Positions 9,895 through 24,800 of a DNA stretch of 64,000 nt are shown here, one piece after another. Where the stretch lies: contig JAECZT010000006.1 of NCBI GenBank assembly GCA_020055645.1, forward strand, positions 1,922,001 to 1,986,000, given 5' to 3'. A model generated the notes under the pieces. It saw only the letters and a list, made by a program, of their open reading frames with translations. It was not told where the DNA came from and did no database searches. The DNA is from Tomocerus qinae (taxonomy: Eukaryota > Arthropoda > Collembola > Entomobryomorpha > Tomoceridae). A program made the position numbers and the translations under genes. Every line of letters begins with the position of its first letter. Within the stretch, counting starts at the first letter, position 1.

Positions 9895-12800
9895 GAGCTT
9901 GTACGAGGCGAAAAATAATTTTTGTAATATAACATTTATAAAGACTAGACACTTGAAAAAAATCATTTTTTGAGCTTGTACGAGGGGACCCAAAACATTT
10001 GTAATATAACATTTATAAAGACTAGACACTTGAAAAAAATCATTTTTTTGAGCTTGTACGAGGCGAAAAATAATTTTTGTAATATAACATTTATAAAGAC
10101 TAGACACTTGAAAAAAATCATTTTTTGAGCTTGTACGAGGGGACCCAAAACATTTGTAATATAACATTTATAAAGACTAGACACTTGAAAAAAATCATTT
10201 TTTTGAGCTTGTACGAGGCGAAAAATAATTTTTGTAATATAACATTTATAAAGACTAGACACTTGAAAAAAATCATTTTTTTGAGCTTGTACGAGGCGAA
10301 AAATAATTTTTGTAATATAACATTTATAAAGACTAGACACTTGAAAAAAATCATTTTTTGAGCTTGTACGAGGGGACCAAAAACATTTGTAATATAACAT
10401 TTATAAAGACTAGACACTTGAAAAAAATCATTTTTTTGAGCTTGTACGAGGCGATAAATAATTTTTGTAATATAACATTTATAAAGACTAGACACTTGAA
10501 AAAAATCATTTTTTTGAGCTTGTACGAGGCGAAAAATAATTTTTGTAATATAACATTTATAAAGACTAGACACTTGAAAAAAATCATTTTTTTGAGCTTG
10601 TACGAGGGGACCAAAAACATTTGTAATATAACATTTATAAAGACTAGACACTTGAAAAAAATCATTTTTTTGAGCTTGTACGAGGGGACTAATAATTTTT
10701 GTAATATAACATTTATAAAGACTAGACACTTGAAAAAAATCATTTTTTGAGCTTGTACGAGGGGACCAAAAACATTTGTAATATAACATTTATAAAGACT
10801 AGACACTTGAAAAAAATCATTTTTTTGAGCTTGTACAAGGCGAAAAATAATTTTTGTAATATAACATTTATAAAGACTAGACACTTGAAAAAAATCATTT
10901 TTTTGAGCTTGTACGAGGCGAAAAATAATTTTTGTAATATAACATTTATAAAGACTAGACACTTGAAAAAAATCATTTTTTTGAGCTTGTACGAGGGGAC
11001 CCAAAACATTTGTAATATAACATTTATAAAGACTAGACACTTGAAAAAAATCATTTTTTTGAGCTTGTACGAGGGGACCCAAAACATTTGTAATATAACA
11101 TTTATAAAGACTAGACACTTTAAAAAAATCATTTTTTTGAGCTTGTACGAGGGGACCAAAAACATTTGTAATATAACATTTATAAAGACTAGACACTTGA
11201 AAAAAATCATTTTTTTGAGCTTGTACGAGGCGAAAAATAATTTTTGTAATATAACATTTATAAAGACTAGACACTTGAAAAAAATCATTTTTTGAGCTTG
11301 TACGAGGGGACCCAAAACATTTGTAATATAACATTTATAAAGACTAGACACTTGAAAAAAATCATTTTTTTGAGCTTGTACGAGGGGACCCAAAACATTT
11401 GTAATATAACATTTATAAAGACTAGATACTTGAAAAAAATCATATTTTGAGCTTGTACGAGGCGAAAATTAATTTTTGTAATATAACATTTATAAAGACT
11501 AGACACTTGAAAAAAATCATTTTTTTGAGCTTGTACGAGGGGACCAAAAACATTTGTAATATAACATTTATAAAGACTAGACACTTGAAAAAAATCATTT
11601 TTTTGAGCTTGTACGAGGCGATAAATAATTTTTGTAATATAACATTTATAAAGACTAGACACTTGAAAAAAATCATTTTTTTGAGCTTGTACGAGGCGAA
11701 AAATAATTTTTGTAATATAACATTTATAAAGACTAGACACTTGAAAAAAATCATTTTTTGAGCTTGTACGAGGGGACCAAAAACATTTGTAATATAACAT
11801 TTATAAAGACTAGACACTTGAAAAAAATCATTTTTTTGAGCTTGTACGAGGGGACTAATAATTTTTGTAATATAACATTTATAAAGACTAGACACTTGAA
11901 AAAAATCATTTTTTGAGCTTGTACGAGGGGACCCAAAACATTTGTAATATAACATTTATAAAGACTAGACACTTGAAAAAAATCATTTTTTTGAGCTTGT
12001 ACGAGGGGACCCAAAACATTTGTAATATAACATTTATAAAGACTAGACACTTGAAAAAAATCATTTTTTTGAGCTTGTACGAGGCGAAAAATAATTTTTG
12101 TAATATAACATTTATAAAGACTAGACACTTGAAAAAAATCATTTTTTTGAGCTTGTACGAGGGGACCCAAAACATTTGTAATATAACATTTATAAAGACT
12201 AGACACTTGAAAAAAATCATTTTTTTGAGCTTGTACGAGGCGAAAAATAATTTTTGTAATATAACATTTATAAAGACTAGACACTTGAAAAAAATCATTT
12301 TTTGAGCTTGTACGAGGGGACCCAAAACATTTGTAATATAACATTTATAAAGACTAGACACTTGAAAAAAATCATTTTTTTGAGCTTGTACGAGGCGAAA
12401 AATAATTTTTGTAATATAACATTTATAAAGACTAGACACTTGAAAAAAATCATTTTTTGAGCTTGTACGAGGCGAAAAATAATTTTTGTAATATAACATT
12501 TATAAAGACTAGACACTTGAAAAAAATCATTTTTTTGAGCTTGTACGAGGGGACCAAAAACATTTGTAATATAACATTTATAAAGACTAGACACTTGAAA
12601 AAAATCATTTTTTTGAGCTTGTACGAGAGGATAAATAATTTTTGTAATATAACATTTATAAAGACTAGACACTTGAAAAAAATCATTTTTTTGAGCTTGT
12701 ACGAGGCGAAAAATAATTTTTGTAATATAACATTTATAAAGACTAGACACTTGAAAAAAATCATTTTTTTGAGCTTGTACGAGGCGAAAAAAAATTTTTG

Positions 12801-13938
12801 TAATATAACATTTATAAAGACTAGACACTTGAAAAAAATCATTTTTTTGAGCTTGTACGAGGCGAAAAATAATTTTTGTAATATAACATTTATAAAGACT
12901 AGACACTTGAAAAAAATCATTTTTTGAGCTTGTACGAGGGGACCCAAAACATTTGTAATATAACATTTATAAAGACTAGACACTTGAAAAAAATCATTTT
13001 TTTGAGCTTGTACGAGGCGAAAAATAATTTTTGTAATATAACATTTATAAAGACTAGACACTTGAAAAAAATCATTTTTTTGAGCTTGTACGAGGCGAAA
13101 AATAATTTTTGTAATATAACATTTATAAAGACTAGACACTTGAAAAAAATCATTTTTTTGAGCTTGTACGAGGCGAAAAATAATTTTTGTAATATAACAT
13201 TTATAAAGACTAGACACTTGAAAAAAATCATTTTTTTGAGCTTGTACGAGGCGAAAAATAATTTTTGTAGCATAACATTTATAAAGACTAGACACTTGAA
13301 AAAAATCATTTTTTGAGCTTGTACGAGGGGACCCAAAACATTTGTAATATAACATTTATAAAGACTAGACACTTGAAAAAAATCATTTTTTTGAGCTTGT
13401 ACGAGGCGAAAAATAATTTTTGTAATATAACATTTATAAAGACTAGACACTTGAAAAAAATCATTTTTTTGAGCTTGTACGAGGCGAAAAATAATTTTTG
13501 TAATATAACATTTATAAAGACTAGACACTTGAAAAAAATCATTTTTTTGAGCTTGTACGAGGGGACCAAAAACATTTGTAATATAACATTTATAAAGACT
13601 AGACACTTGAAAAAAATCATTTTTTGAGCTTGTACGAGGCGAAAAATAATTTTTGTAATATAACATTTATAAAGACTAGACACTTGAAAAAAATCATTTT
13701 TTTGAGCTTGTACGAGGCGAAAAATAATTTTTGTAATATAACATTTATAAAGACTAGACACTTGAAAAAAATCATTTTTTTTGAGCTTGTACGAGGGGAC
13801 CCAAAACATTTGTAATATAACATTTATAAAGACTAGACACTTGAAAAAAATCATTTTTTTGAGCTTGTACGAGGGGACTAATAATTTTTGTAATATAACA
13901 TTTATAAAGACTAGACACTTGAAAAAAATCATTTTTTT

Positions 13939-14018
13939 GAGCTTGTACGAGGGGCGAAAAATAATTTTTGTAATATAACATTTGGAAAAACTAGACACTT
14001 GAAAAAAATCATTTTTTT
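13939..14018. repeat. Hybrid monomer with GAGGGGCG junction, 80 bp
   Basis: It begins like a B or C unit (GAGGGG) and continues as A (CGAAAAATAATTTTTG), adding 2 bp. It also has ACATTTGGAAAAACTAG where other units have ACATTTATAAAGACTAG, a change seen nowhere else that I noticed. A composite origin by exchange within the box is the simplest reading. Confidence 0.75.
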
Positions 14019-17000
14019 GAGCTTGTACGAGGGGACCAATAATTTTTGTAATATAACATTTATAAAGACTAGACACTTGAAAAAAATCATTTTTTTGAGC
14101 TTGTACGAGGCGAAAAATAATTTTTGTAATATAACATTTATAAAGACTAGACACTTGAAAAAAATCATTTTTTTGAGCTTGTACGAGGCGAAAAATAATT
14201 TTTGTAATATAACATTTATAAAGACTAGACACTTGAAAAAAATCATTTTTTTGAGCTTGTACGAGGCGAAAAATAATTTTTGTAATATAACATTTATAAA
14301 GACTAGACACTTGAAAAAAATCATTTTTTGAGCTTGTACGAGGGGACCCAAAACATTTGTAATATAACATTTATAAAGACTAGACACTTGAAAAAAATCA
14401 TTTTTTTGAGCTTGTACGAGGGGACCCAAAACATTTGTAATATAACATTTATAAAGACTAGACACTTGAAAAAAATCATTTTTTTGAGCTTGTACGAGGC
14501 GAAAAATAATTTTTGTAATATAACATTTATAAAGACTAGACACTTGAAAAAAATCATTTTTTTGAGCTTGTACGAGGCGAAAAACAATTTTTGTAATATA
14601 ACATTTATAAAGACTAGACACTTGAAAAAAATCATTTTTTTGAGCTTGTACGAGGCGAAAAATAATTTTTGTAATATAACATTTATAAAGACTAGACACT
14701 TGAAAAAAATCATTTTTTGAGCTTGTACGAGGGGACCCAAAACATTTGTAATATAACATTTATAAAGACTAGACACTTGAAAAAAATCATTTTTTTGAGC
14801 TTGTACGAGGCGAAAAATAATTTTTGTAATATAACATTTATAAAGACTAGACACTTGAAAAAAATCATTTTTTGAGCTTGTACGAGGCGAAAAATAATTT
14901 TTGTAATATAACATTTATAAAGACTAGACACTTGAAAAAAATCATTTTTTTGAGCTTGTACGAGGGGACTAATAATTTTTGTAATATAACATTTATAAAG
15001 ACTAGACACTTGAAAAAAATCATTTTTTTGAGCTTGTACGAGGGGACCCAAAACATTTGTAATATAACATTTATAAAGACTAGACACTTGAAAAAAATCA
15101 TTTTTTTGAGCTTGTACGAGGCGAAAAATAATTTTTGTAATATAACATTTATAAAGACTAGACACTTGAAAAAAATCATTTTTTTGAGCTTGTACGAGGG
15201 GACCAAAAACATTTGTAATATAACATTTATAAAGACTAGACACTTGAAAAAAATCATTTTTTTGAGCTTGTACGAGGCGAAAAATAATTTTTGTAATATA
15301 ACATTTATAAAGACTAGACACTTGAAAAAAATCATTTTTTGAGCTTGTACGAGGCGAAAAATAATTTTTGTAATATAACATTTATAAAGACTAGACACTT
15401 GAAAAAAATCATTTTTTTGAGCTTGTACGAGGGGACCAAAAACATTTGTAATATAACATTTATAAAGACTAGACACTTGAAAAAAATCATTTTTTTGAGC
15501 TTGTACGAGGGGAAAAATAATTTTTGTAATATAACATTTATAAAGACTAGACACTTGAAAAAAATCATTTTTTTGAGCTTGTACGAGGCGAAAAATAATT
15601 TTTGTAATATAACATTTATAAAGACTAGACACTTGAAAAAAATCATTTTTTTGAGCTTGTACGAGGGGACTAATAATTTTTGTAATATAACATTTATAAA
15701 GACTAGACACTTGAAAAAAATCATTTTTTGAGCTTGTACGAGGGGACCCAAAACATTTGTAATATAACATTTATAAAGACTAGACACTTGAAAAAAATCA
15801 TTTTTTGAGCTTGTACGAGGCGAAAAATAATTTTTGTAATATAACATTTATAAAGACTAGACACTTGAAAAAAATCATTTTTTGAGCTTGTACGAGGGGA
15901 CCCAAAACATTTGTAATATAACATTTATAAAGACTAGACACTTGAAAAAAATCATTTTTTTGAGCTTGTACGAGGGGACCAAAAACATTTGTAATATAAC
16001 ATTTATAAAGACTAGACACTTGAAAAAAATCATTTTTTTGAGCTTGTACGAGGGGAAAAATAATTTTTGTAATATAACATTTATAAAGACTAGACACTTG
16101 AAAAAAATCATTTTTTTGAGCTTGTACGAGGGGACCAAAAACATTTGTAATATAACATTTATAAAGACTAGACACTTGAAAAAAATCATTTTTTTGAGCT
16201 TGTACGAGGGGACCAAAAACATTTGTAATATAACATTTATAAAGACTAGACACTTGAAAAAAATCATTTTTTTGAGCTTGTACGAGGGGACCCAAAACAT
16301 TTGTAATATAACATTTATAAAGACTAGACACTTGAAAAAAATCATTTTTTGAGCTTGTACGAGGGGACCAAAAACATTTGTAATATAACATTTATAAAGA
16401 CTAGACACTTGAAAAAAATCATTTTTTTGAGCTTGTACGAGGCGAAAAATAATTTTTGTAATATAACATTTATAAAGACTAGACACTTGAAAAAAATCAT
16501 TTTTTTGAGCTTGTACGAGGCGAAAAATAATTTTTGTAATATAACATTTATAAAGACTAGACACTTGAAAAAAATCATTTTTTTGAGCTTGTACGAGGGG
16601 ACTAATAATTTTTGTAATATAACATTTATAAAGACTAGACACTTGAAAAAAATCATTTTTTTGAGCTTGTACGAGGCGAAAAATAGTTTTTGTAATATAA
16701 CATTTATAAAGACTAGACACTTGAAAAAAATCATTTTTTTGAGCTTGTACGAGGCGAAAAATAATTTTTGTAATATAACATTTATAAAGACTAGACACTT
16801 GAAAAAAATCATTTTTTGAGCTTGTACGAGGCGAAAAATAATTTTTGTAATATAACATTTATAAAGACTAGACACTTGAAAAAAATCATTTTTTTGAGCT
16901 TGTACGAGGGGACCAAAAACATTTGTAATATAACATTTATAAAGACTAGACACTTGAAAAAAATCATTTTTTTGAGCTTGTACGAGGCGAAAAATAATTT

Positions 17001-20000
17001 TTGTAATATAACATTTATAAAGACTAGACACTTGAAAAAAATCATTTTTTTGAGCTTGTACGAGGCGAAAAATAATTTTTGTAATATAACATTTATAAAG
17101 ACTAGACACTTGAAAAAAATCATTTTTTTGAGCTTGTACGAGGGGACTAATAATTTTTGTAGCATAACATTTATAAAGACTAGACACTTGAAAAAAATCA
17201 TTTTTTGAGCTTGTACGAGGGGACCCAAAACATTTGTAATATAACATTTATAAAGACTAGACACTTGAAAAAAATCATTTTTTTGAGCTTGTACGAGGCG
17301 AAAAATAATTTTTGTAATATAACATTTATAAAGACTAGACACTTGAAAAAAATCATTTTTTTGAGCTTGTACGAGGGGACTAATAATTTTTGTAATATAA
17401 CATTTATAAAGACTAGACACTTGAAAAAAATCATTTTTTTGAGCTTGTACGAGGCGAAAAATAATTTTTGTAATATAACATTTATAAAGACTAGACACTT
17501 GAAAAAAATCATTTTTTTGAGCTTGTACGAGGGGAAAAATAATTTTTGTAATATAACATTTATAAAGACTAGACACTTGAAAAAAATCATTTTTTGAGCT
17601 TGTACGAGGGGACCCAAAACATTTGTAATATAACATTTATAAAGACTAGACACTTGAAAAAAATCATTTTTTTGAGCTTGTACGAGGGGACCAAAAACAT
17701 TTGTAATATAACATTTATAAAGACTAGACACTTGAAAAAAATCATTTTTTTGAGCTTGTACGAGGGGATAAATAATTTTTGTAATATAACATTTATAAAG
17801 ACTAGACACTTGAAAAAAATCATTTTTTTGAGCTTGTACGAGGCGAAAAATAATTTTTGTAATATAACATTTATAAAGACTAGACACTTGAAAAAAATCA
17901 TTTTTTTGAGCTTGTACGAGGGACTAATAATTTTTGTAGCATAACATTTATAAAGACTAGACACTTGAAAAAAATCATTTTTTGAGCTTGTACGAGGGGA
18001 CCCAAAACATTTGTAATATAACATTTATAAAGACTAGACACTTGAAAAAAATCATTTTTTTGAGCTTGTACGAGGCGAAAAATAATTTTTGTAATATAAC
18101 ATTTATAAAGACTAGACACTTGAAAAAAATCATTTTTTTGAGCTTGTACGAGGCGAAAAATAATTTTTGTAATATAACATTTATAAAGACTAGACACTTG
18201 AAAAAAATCATTTTTTGAGCTTGTACGAGGGGACCAAAAACATTTGTAATATAACATTTATAAAGACTAGACACTTGAAAAAAATCATTTTTTTGAGCTT
18301 GTACGAGGGGAAAAATAATTTTTGTAATATAACATTTATAAAGACTAGACACTTGAAAAAAATCATTTTTTTGAGCTTGTACGAGGCGAAAAATAATTTT
18401 TGTAATATAACATTTATAAAGACTAGACACTTGAAAAAAATCATTTTTTTGAGCTTGTACGAGGGGACCAAAAACATTTGTAATATAACATTTATAAAGA
18501 CTAGACACTTGAAAAAAATCATTTTTTTGAGCTTGTACGAGGGGACCAAAACATTTGTAATATAACATTTATAAAGACTAGACACTTGAAAAAAATCATT
18601 TTTTTGAGCTTGTACGAGGGGACTAATAATTTTTGTAATATAACATTTATAAAGACTAGACACTTGAAAAAAATCATTTTTTGAGCTTGTACGAGGGGAC
18701 CAAAAACATTTGTAATATAACATTTATAAAGACTAGACACTTGAAAAAAATCATTTTTTTGAGCTTGTACGAGGGGACCCAAAACATTTGTAATATAACA
18801 TTTATAAAGACTAGACACTTGAAAAAAATCATTTTTTTGAGCTTGTACGAGGCGAAAAATAATTTTTGTAATATAACATTTATAAAGACTAGACACTTGA
18901 AAAAAATCATTTTTTTGAGCTTGTACGAGGGGACTAATAATTTTTGTAATATAACATTTATAAAGACTAGACACTTGAAAAAAATCATTTTTTTGAGCTT
19001 GTACGAGGGGACCCAAAACATTTGTAATATAACATTTATAAAGACTAGACACTTGAAAAAAATCATTTTTTTGAGCTTGTACGAGGCGATAAATAATTTT
19101 TGTAATATAACATTTATAAAGACTAGACACTTGAAAAAAATCATTTTTTTGAGCTTGTACGAGGCGAAAAATAATTTTTGTAATATAACATTTATAAAGA
19201 CTAGACACTTGAAAAAAATCATTTTTTGAGCTTGTACGAGGGGACCAAAAACATTTGTAATATAACATTTATAAAGACTAGACACTTGAAAAAAATCATT
19301 TTTTTGAGCTTGTACGAGGGGACCCAAAACATTTGTAATATAACATTTATAAAGACTAGACACTTGAAAAAAATCATTTTTTTGAGCTTGTACGAGGCGA
19401 AAAATAATTTTTGTAATATAACATTTATAAAGACTAGACACTTGAAAAAAATCATTTTTTTGAGCTTGTACGAGGCGAAAAATAATTTTTGTAATATAAC
19501 ATTTATAAAGACTAGACACTTGAAAAAAATCATTTTTTTGAGCTTGTACGAGGCGAAAAATAATTTTTGTAATATAACATTTATAAAGACTAGACACTTG
19601 AAAAAAATCATTTTTTTGAGCTTGTACGAGGGACTAATAATTTTTGTAGCATAACATTTATAAAGACTAGACACTTGAAAAAAATCATTTTTTGAGCTTG
19701 TACGAGGGGACCCAAAACATTTGTAATATAACATTTATAAAGACTAGACACTTGAAAAAAATCATTTTTTGAGCTTGTACGAGGCGAAAAATAATTTTTG
19801 TAATATAACATTTATAAAGACTAGACACTTGAAAAAAATCATTTTTTGAGCTTGTACGAGGCGAAAAATAATTTTTGTAATATAACATTTATAAAGACTA
19901 GACACTTGAAAAAAATCATTTTTTGAGCTTGTACGAGGGGACCAAAAACATTTGTAATATAACATTTATAAAGACTAGACACTTGAAAAAAATCATTTTT

Positions 20001-20157
20001 TTGAGCTTGTACGAGGCGAAAAATAATTTTTGTAATATAACATTTATAAAGACTAGACACTTGAAAAAAATCATTTTTTGAGCTTGTACGAGGCGAAAAA
20101 TAATTTTTGTAATATAACATTTATAAAGACTAGACACTTGAAAAAAATCATTTTTTT

Positions 20158-20858
20158 GAGCTTGTACGAGGGGACCAAAAACATTTGTAATATAACATTT
20201 ATAAAGACTAGACACTTGAAAAAATCATTTTTTTGAGCTTGTACGAGGAGACCAAAAACCTTAGTAATATAACATTTATAAAGACTAGACACTTGAAAAA
20301 AATCATTTTTTTGAGCTTGTACGAGGGGACTAATAATTTTTGTAGCATAACATTTATAAAGACTAGACACTTGAAAAAAATCATTTTTTTGAGCTTGTAC
20401 GAGGGGACCCAAAACATTTGTAATATAACATTTATAAAGACTAGACACTTGAAAAAAATCATTTTTTTGAGCTTGTACGAGGCGAAAAATAATTTTTGTA
20501 ATATAACATTTATAAAGACTAGACACTTGAAAAAAATCATTTTTTTGAGCTTGTACGAGGCGAAAAATAATTTTTGTAATATAACATTTATAAAGACTAG
20601 ACACTTGAAAAAAATCATTTTTTGAGCTTGTACGAGGGCGACTAATAATTTTTGTAATATAACATTTATAAAGACTAGACACTTGAAAAAAATCATTTTT
20701 TTGAGCTTGTACGAGGGGACCCAAAACATTTGTAATATAACATTTATAAAGACTAGACACTTGAAAAAAATCATTTTTTTGAGCTTGTACGAGGCGAAAA
20801 ATAATTTTTGTAATATAACATTTATAAAGACTAGACACTTGAAAAAAATCATTTTTTT
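20158..20858. repeat. Nine-monomer block, first copy (contains E marker)
   Basis: Order B2, E (20235), C with GTAGCATAAC, B1, A, A, hybrid C, B1, A. The same order, including the rare E unit followed by the GTAGCATAAC C unit, recurs about 1013 bp later from 21170. In this copy the B2 unit has one A fewer in its A tract. The hybrid C unit at 20624 (GAGGGCGACTAATAATT, 79 bp) corresponds to a standard C unit in the second copy. Confidence 0.8.
20624..20702. repeat. Hybrid C monomer, 79 bp
   Basis: Reads GAGGGCGACTAATAATTTTT, joining the CG of an A box to the ACTAATAA of a C box. It is unique in the window and absent from the paralogous block 1013 bp downstream, so it arose after that duplication or was lost from the other copy. 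Confidence 0.75.
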
Positions 20859-21169
20859 GAGCTTGTACGAGGCGAAAAATAATTTTTGTAATATAACATT
20901 TATAAAGACTAGACACTTGAAAAAAATCATTTTTTTGAGCTTGTACGAGGGGACCAAAAACATTTGTAATATAACATTTATAAAGACTAGACACTTGAAA
21001 AAAATCATTTTTTTGAGCTTGTACGAGGCGAAAAATAATTTTTGTAATATAACATTTATAAAGACTAGACACTTGAAAAAAATCATTTTTTTGAGCTTGT
21101 ACGAGGCGAAAAATAATTTTTGTAATATAACATTTATAAAGACTAGACACTTGAAAAAAATCATTTTTT

Positions 21170-21869
21170 GAGCTTGTACGAGGGGACCAAAAACATTTGT
21201 AATATAACATTTATAAAGACTAGACACTTGAAAAAAATCATTTTTTTGAGCTTGTACGAGGAGACCAAAAACCTTAGTAATATAACATTTATAAAGACTA
21301 GACACTTGAAAAAAATCATTTTTTTGAGCTTGTACGAGGGGACTAATAATTTTTGTAGCATAACATTTATAAAGACTAGACACTTGAAAAAAATCATTTT
21401 TTGAGCTTGTACGAGGGGACCCAAAACATTTGTAATATAACATTTATAAAGACTAGACACTTGAAAAAAATCATTTTTTTGAGCTTGTACGAGGCGAAAA
21501 ATAATTTTTGTAATATAACATTTATAAAGACTAGACACTTGAAAAAAATCATTTTTTTGAGCTTGTACGAGGCGAAAAATAATTTTTGTAATATAACATT
21601 TATAAAGACTAGACACTTGAAAAAAATCATTTTTTTGAGCTTGTACGAGGGGACTAATAATTTTTGTAATATAACATTTATAAAGACTAGACACTTGAAA
21701 AAAATCATTTTTTGAGCTTGTACGAGGGGACCCAAAACATTTGTAATATAACATTTATAAAGACTAGACACTTGAAAAAAATCATTTTTTTGAGCTTGTA
21801 CGAGGCGAAAAATAATTTTTGTAATATAACATTTATAAAGACTAGACACTTGAAAAAAATCATTTTTTG
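21170..21869. repeat. Nine-monomer block, second copy
   Basis: Paralogue of 20158-20858, offset about 1013 bp (13 monomers). The E unit is at 21248. Order then diverges at the tenth monomer (C here, A in the first copy). Confidence 0.8.
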
Positions 21870-24800
21870 AGCTTGTACGAGGGGACTAATAATTTTTGTA
21901 ATATAACATTTATAAAGACTAGACACTTGAAAAAAATCATTTTTTGAGCTTGTACGAGGGGACCAAAAACATTTGTAATATAACATTTATAAAGACTAGA
22001 CACTTGAAAAAAATCATTTTTTTGAGCTTGTACGAGGCGAAAAATAATTTTTGTAATATAACATTTATAAAGACTAGACACTTGAAAAAAATCATTTTTT
22101 TGAGCTTGTACGAGGCGAAAAATAATTTTTGTAATATAACATTTATAAAGACTAGACACTTGAAAAAAATCATTTTTTTGAGCTTGTACGAGGGGACTAA
22201 TAATTTTTGTAGCATAACATTTATAAAGACTAGACACTTGAAAAAAATCATTTTTTTGAGCTTGTACGAGGGGACCCAAAACATTTGTAATATAACATTT
22301 ATAAAGACTAGACACTTGAAAAAAATCATTTTTTTGAGCTTGTACGAGGCGAAAAATAATTTTTGTAATATAACATTTATAAAGACTAGACACTTGAAAA
22401 AAATCATTTTTTTGAGCTTGTACGAGGGGACTAATAATTTTTGTAATATAACATTTATAAAGACTAGACACTTGAAAAAAATCATTTTTTGAGCTTGTAC
22501 GAGGGGACCCAAAACATTTGTAATATAACATTTATAAAGACTAGACACTTGAAAAAAATCATTTTTTTGAGCTTGTACGAGGCGAAAAATAATTTTTGTA
22601 ATATAACATTTATAAAGACTAGACACTTGAAAAAAATCATTTTTTTTGAGCTTGTACGAGGGGACCAAAAACATTTGTAATATAACATTTATAAAGACTA
22701 GACACTTGAAAAAAATCATTTTTTTGAGCTTGTACGAGGGGACTAATAATTTTTGTAATATAACATTTATAAAGACTAGACACTTGAAAAAAATCATTTT
22801 TTTGAGCTTGTACGAGGCGAAAAATAATTTTTGTAATATAACATTTATAAAGACTAGACACTTGAAAAAAATCATTTTTTTGAGCTTGTACGAGGCGAAA
22901 AATAATTTTTGTAATATAACATTTATAAAGACTAGACACTTGAAAAAAATCATTTTTTTGAGCTTGTACGAGGGGACTAATAATTTTTGTAATATAACAT
23001 TTATAAAGACTAGACACTTGAAAAAAATCATTTTTTGAGCTTGTACGAGGGGACCCAAAACATTTGTAATATAACATTTATAAAGACTAGACACTTGAAA
23101 AAAATCATTTTTTTGAGCTTGTACGAGGGGACCCAAAACATTTGTAATATAACATTTATAAAGACTAGACACTTGAAAAAAATCATTTTTTTGAGCTTGT
23201 ACGAGGGGACCCAAAACATTTGTAATATAACATTTATAAAGACTAGACACTTGAAAAAAATCATTTTTTTGAGCTTGTACGAGGCGAAAAATAATTTTTG
23301 TAATATAACATTTATAAAGACTAGACACTTGAAAAAAATCATTTTTTTGAGCTTGTACGAGGCGAAAAATAATTTTTGTAATATAACATTTATAAAGACT
23401 AGACACTTGAAAAAAATCATTTTTTGAGCTTGTACGAGGCGAAAAATAATTTTTGTAATATAACATTTATAAAGACTAGACACTTGAAAAAAATCCTTTT
23501 TTTGAGCTTGTACGAGGCGAAAAATAATTTTTGTAATATAACATTTATAAAGACTAGACACTTGAAAAAATCATTTTTTTGAGCTTGTACGAGGCGAAAA
23601 ATAATTTTTGTAATATAACATTTATAAAGACTAGACACTTGAAAAAAATCATTTTTTTGAGCTTGTACGAGGGGACTAATAATTTTTGTAATATAACATT
23701 TATAAAGACTAGACACTTGAAAAAAATCATTTTTTTGAGCTTGTACGAGGCGAAAAATAATTTTTGTAATATAACATTTATAAAGACTAGACACTTGAAA
23801 AAAATCATTTTTTGAGCTTGTACGAGGGGACCAAAAACATTTGTAATATAACATTTATAAAGACTAGACACTTGAAAAAAATCATTTTTTGAGCTTGTAC
23901 GAGGGGACCCTAAACATTTGTAATATAACATTTATAAAGACTAGACACTTGAAAAAAATCATTTTTTTGAGCTTGTACGAGGCGAAAAATAATTTTTGTA
24001 ATATAACATTTATAAAGACTAGACACTTGAAAAAAATCATTTTTTTGAGCTTGTACGAGGGGACTAATAATTTTTGTAGCATAACATTTATAAAGACTAG
24101 ACACTTGAAAAAAATCATTTTTTGAGCTTGTACGAGGGGACCCAAAACATTTGTAATATAACATTTATAAAGACTAGACACTTGAAAAAAATCATTTTTT
24201 TGAGCTTGTACGAGGCGAAAAATAATTTTTGTAATATAACATTTATAAAGACTAGACACTTGAAAAAAATCATTTTTTTGAGCTTGTACGAGGCGAAAAA
24301 TAATTTTTGTAATATAACATTTATAAAGACTAGACACTTGAAAAAAATCATTTTTTGAGCTTGTACGAGGGGACCCAAAACATTTGTAATATAACATTTA
24401 TAAAGACTAGACACTTGAAAAAAATCATTTTTTTGAGCTTGTACGAGGGGACTAATAATTTTTGTAGCATAACATTTATAAAGACTAGACACTTGAAAAA
24501 AATCATTTTTTGAGCTTGTACGAGGGGACCAAAAACATTTGTAATATAACATTTATAAAGACTAGACACTTGAAAAAAATCATTTTTTGAGCTTGTACGA
24601 GGGGACCCAAAACATTTGTAATATAACATTTATAAAGACTAGACACTTGAAAAAAATCATTTTTTTGAGCTTGTACGAGGCGAAAAATAATTTTTGTAAT
24701 ATAACATTTATAAAGACTAGACACTTGAAAAAAATCATTTTTTTGAGCTTGTACGAGGGGACTAATAATTTTTGTAATATAACATTTATAAAGACTAGAC

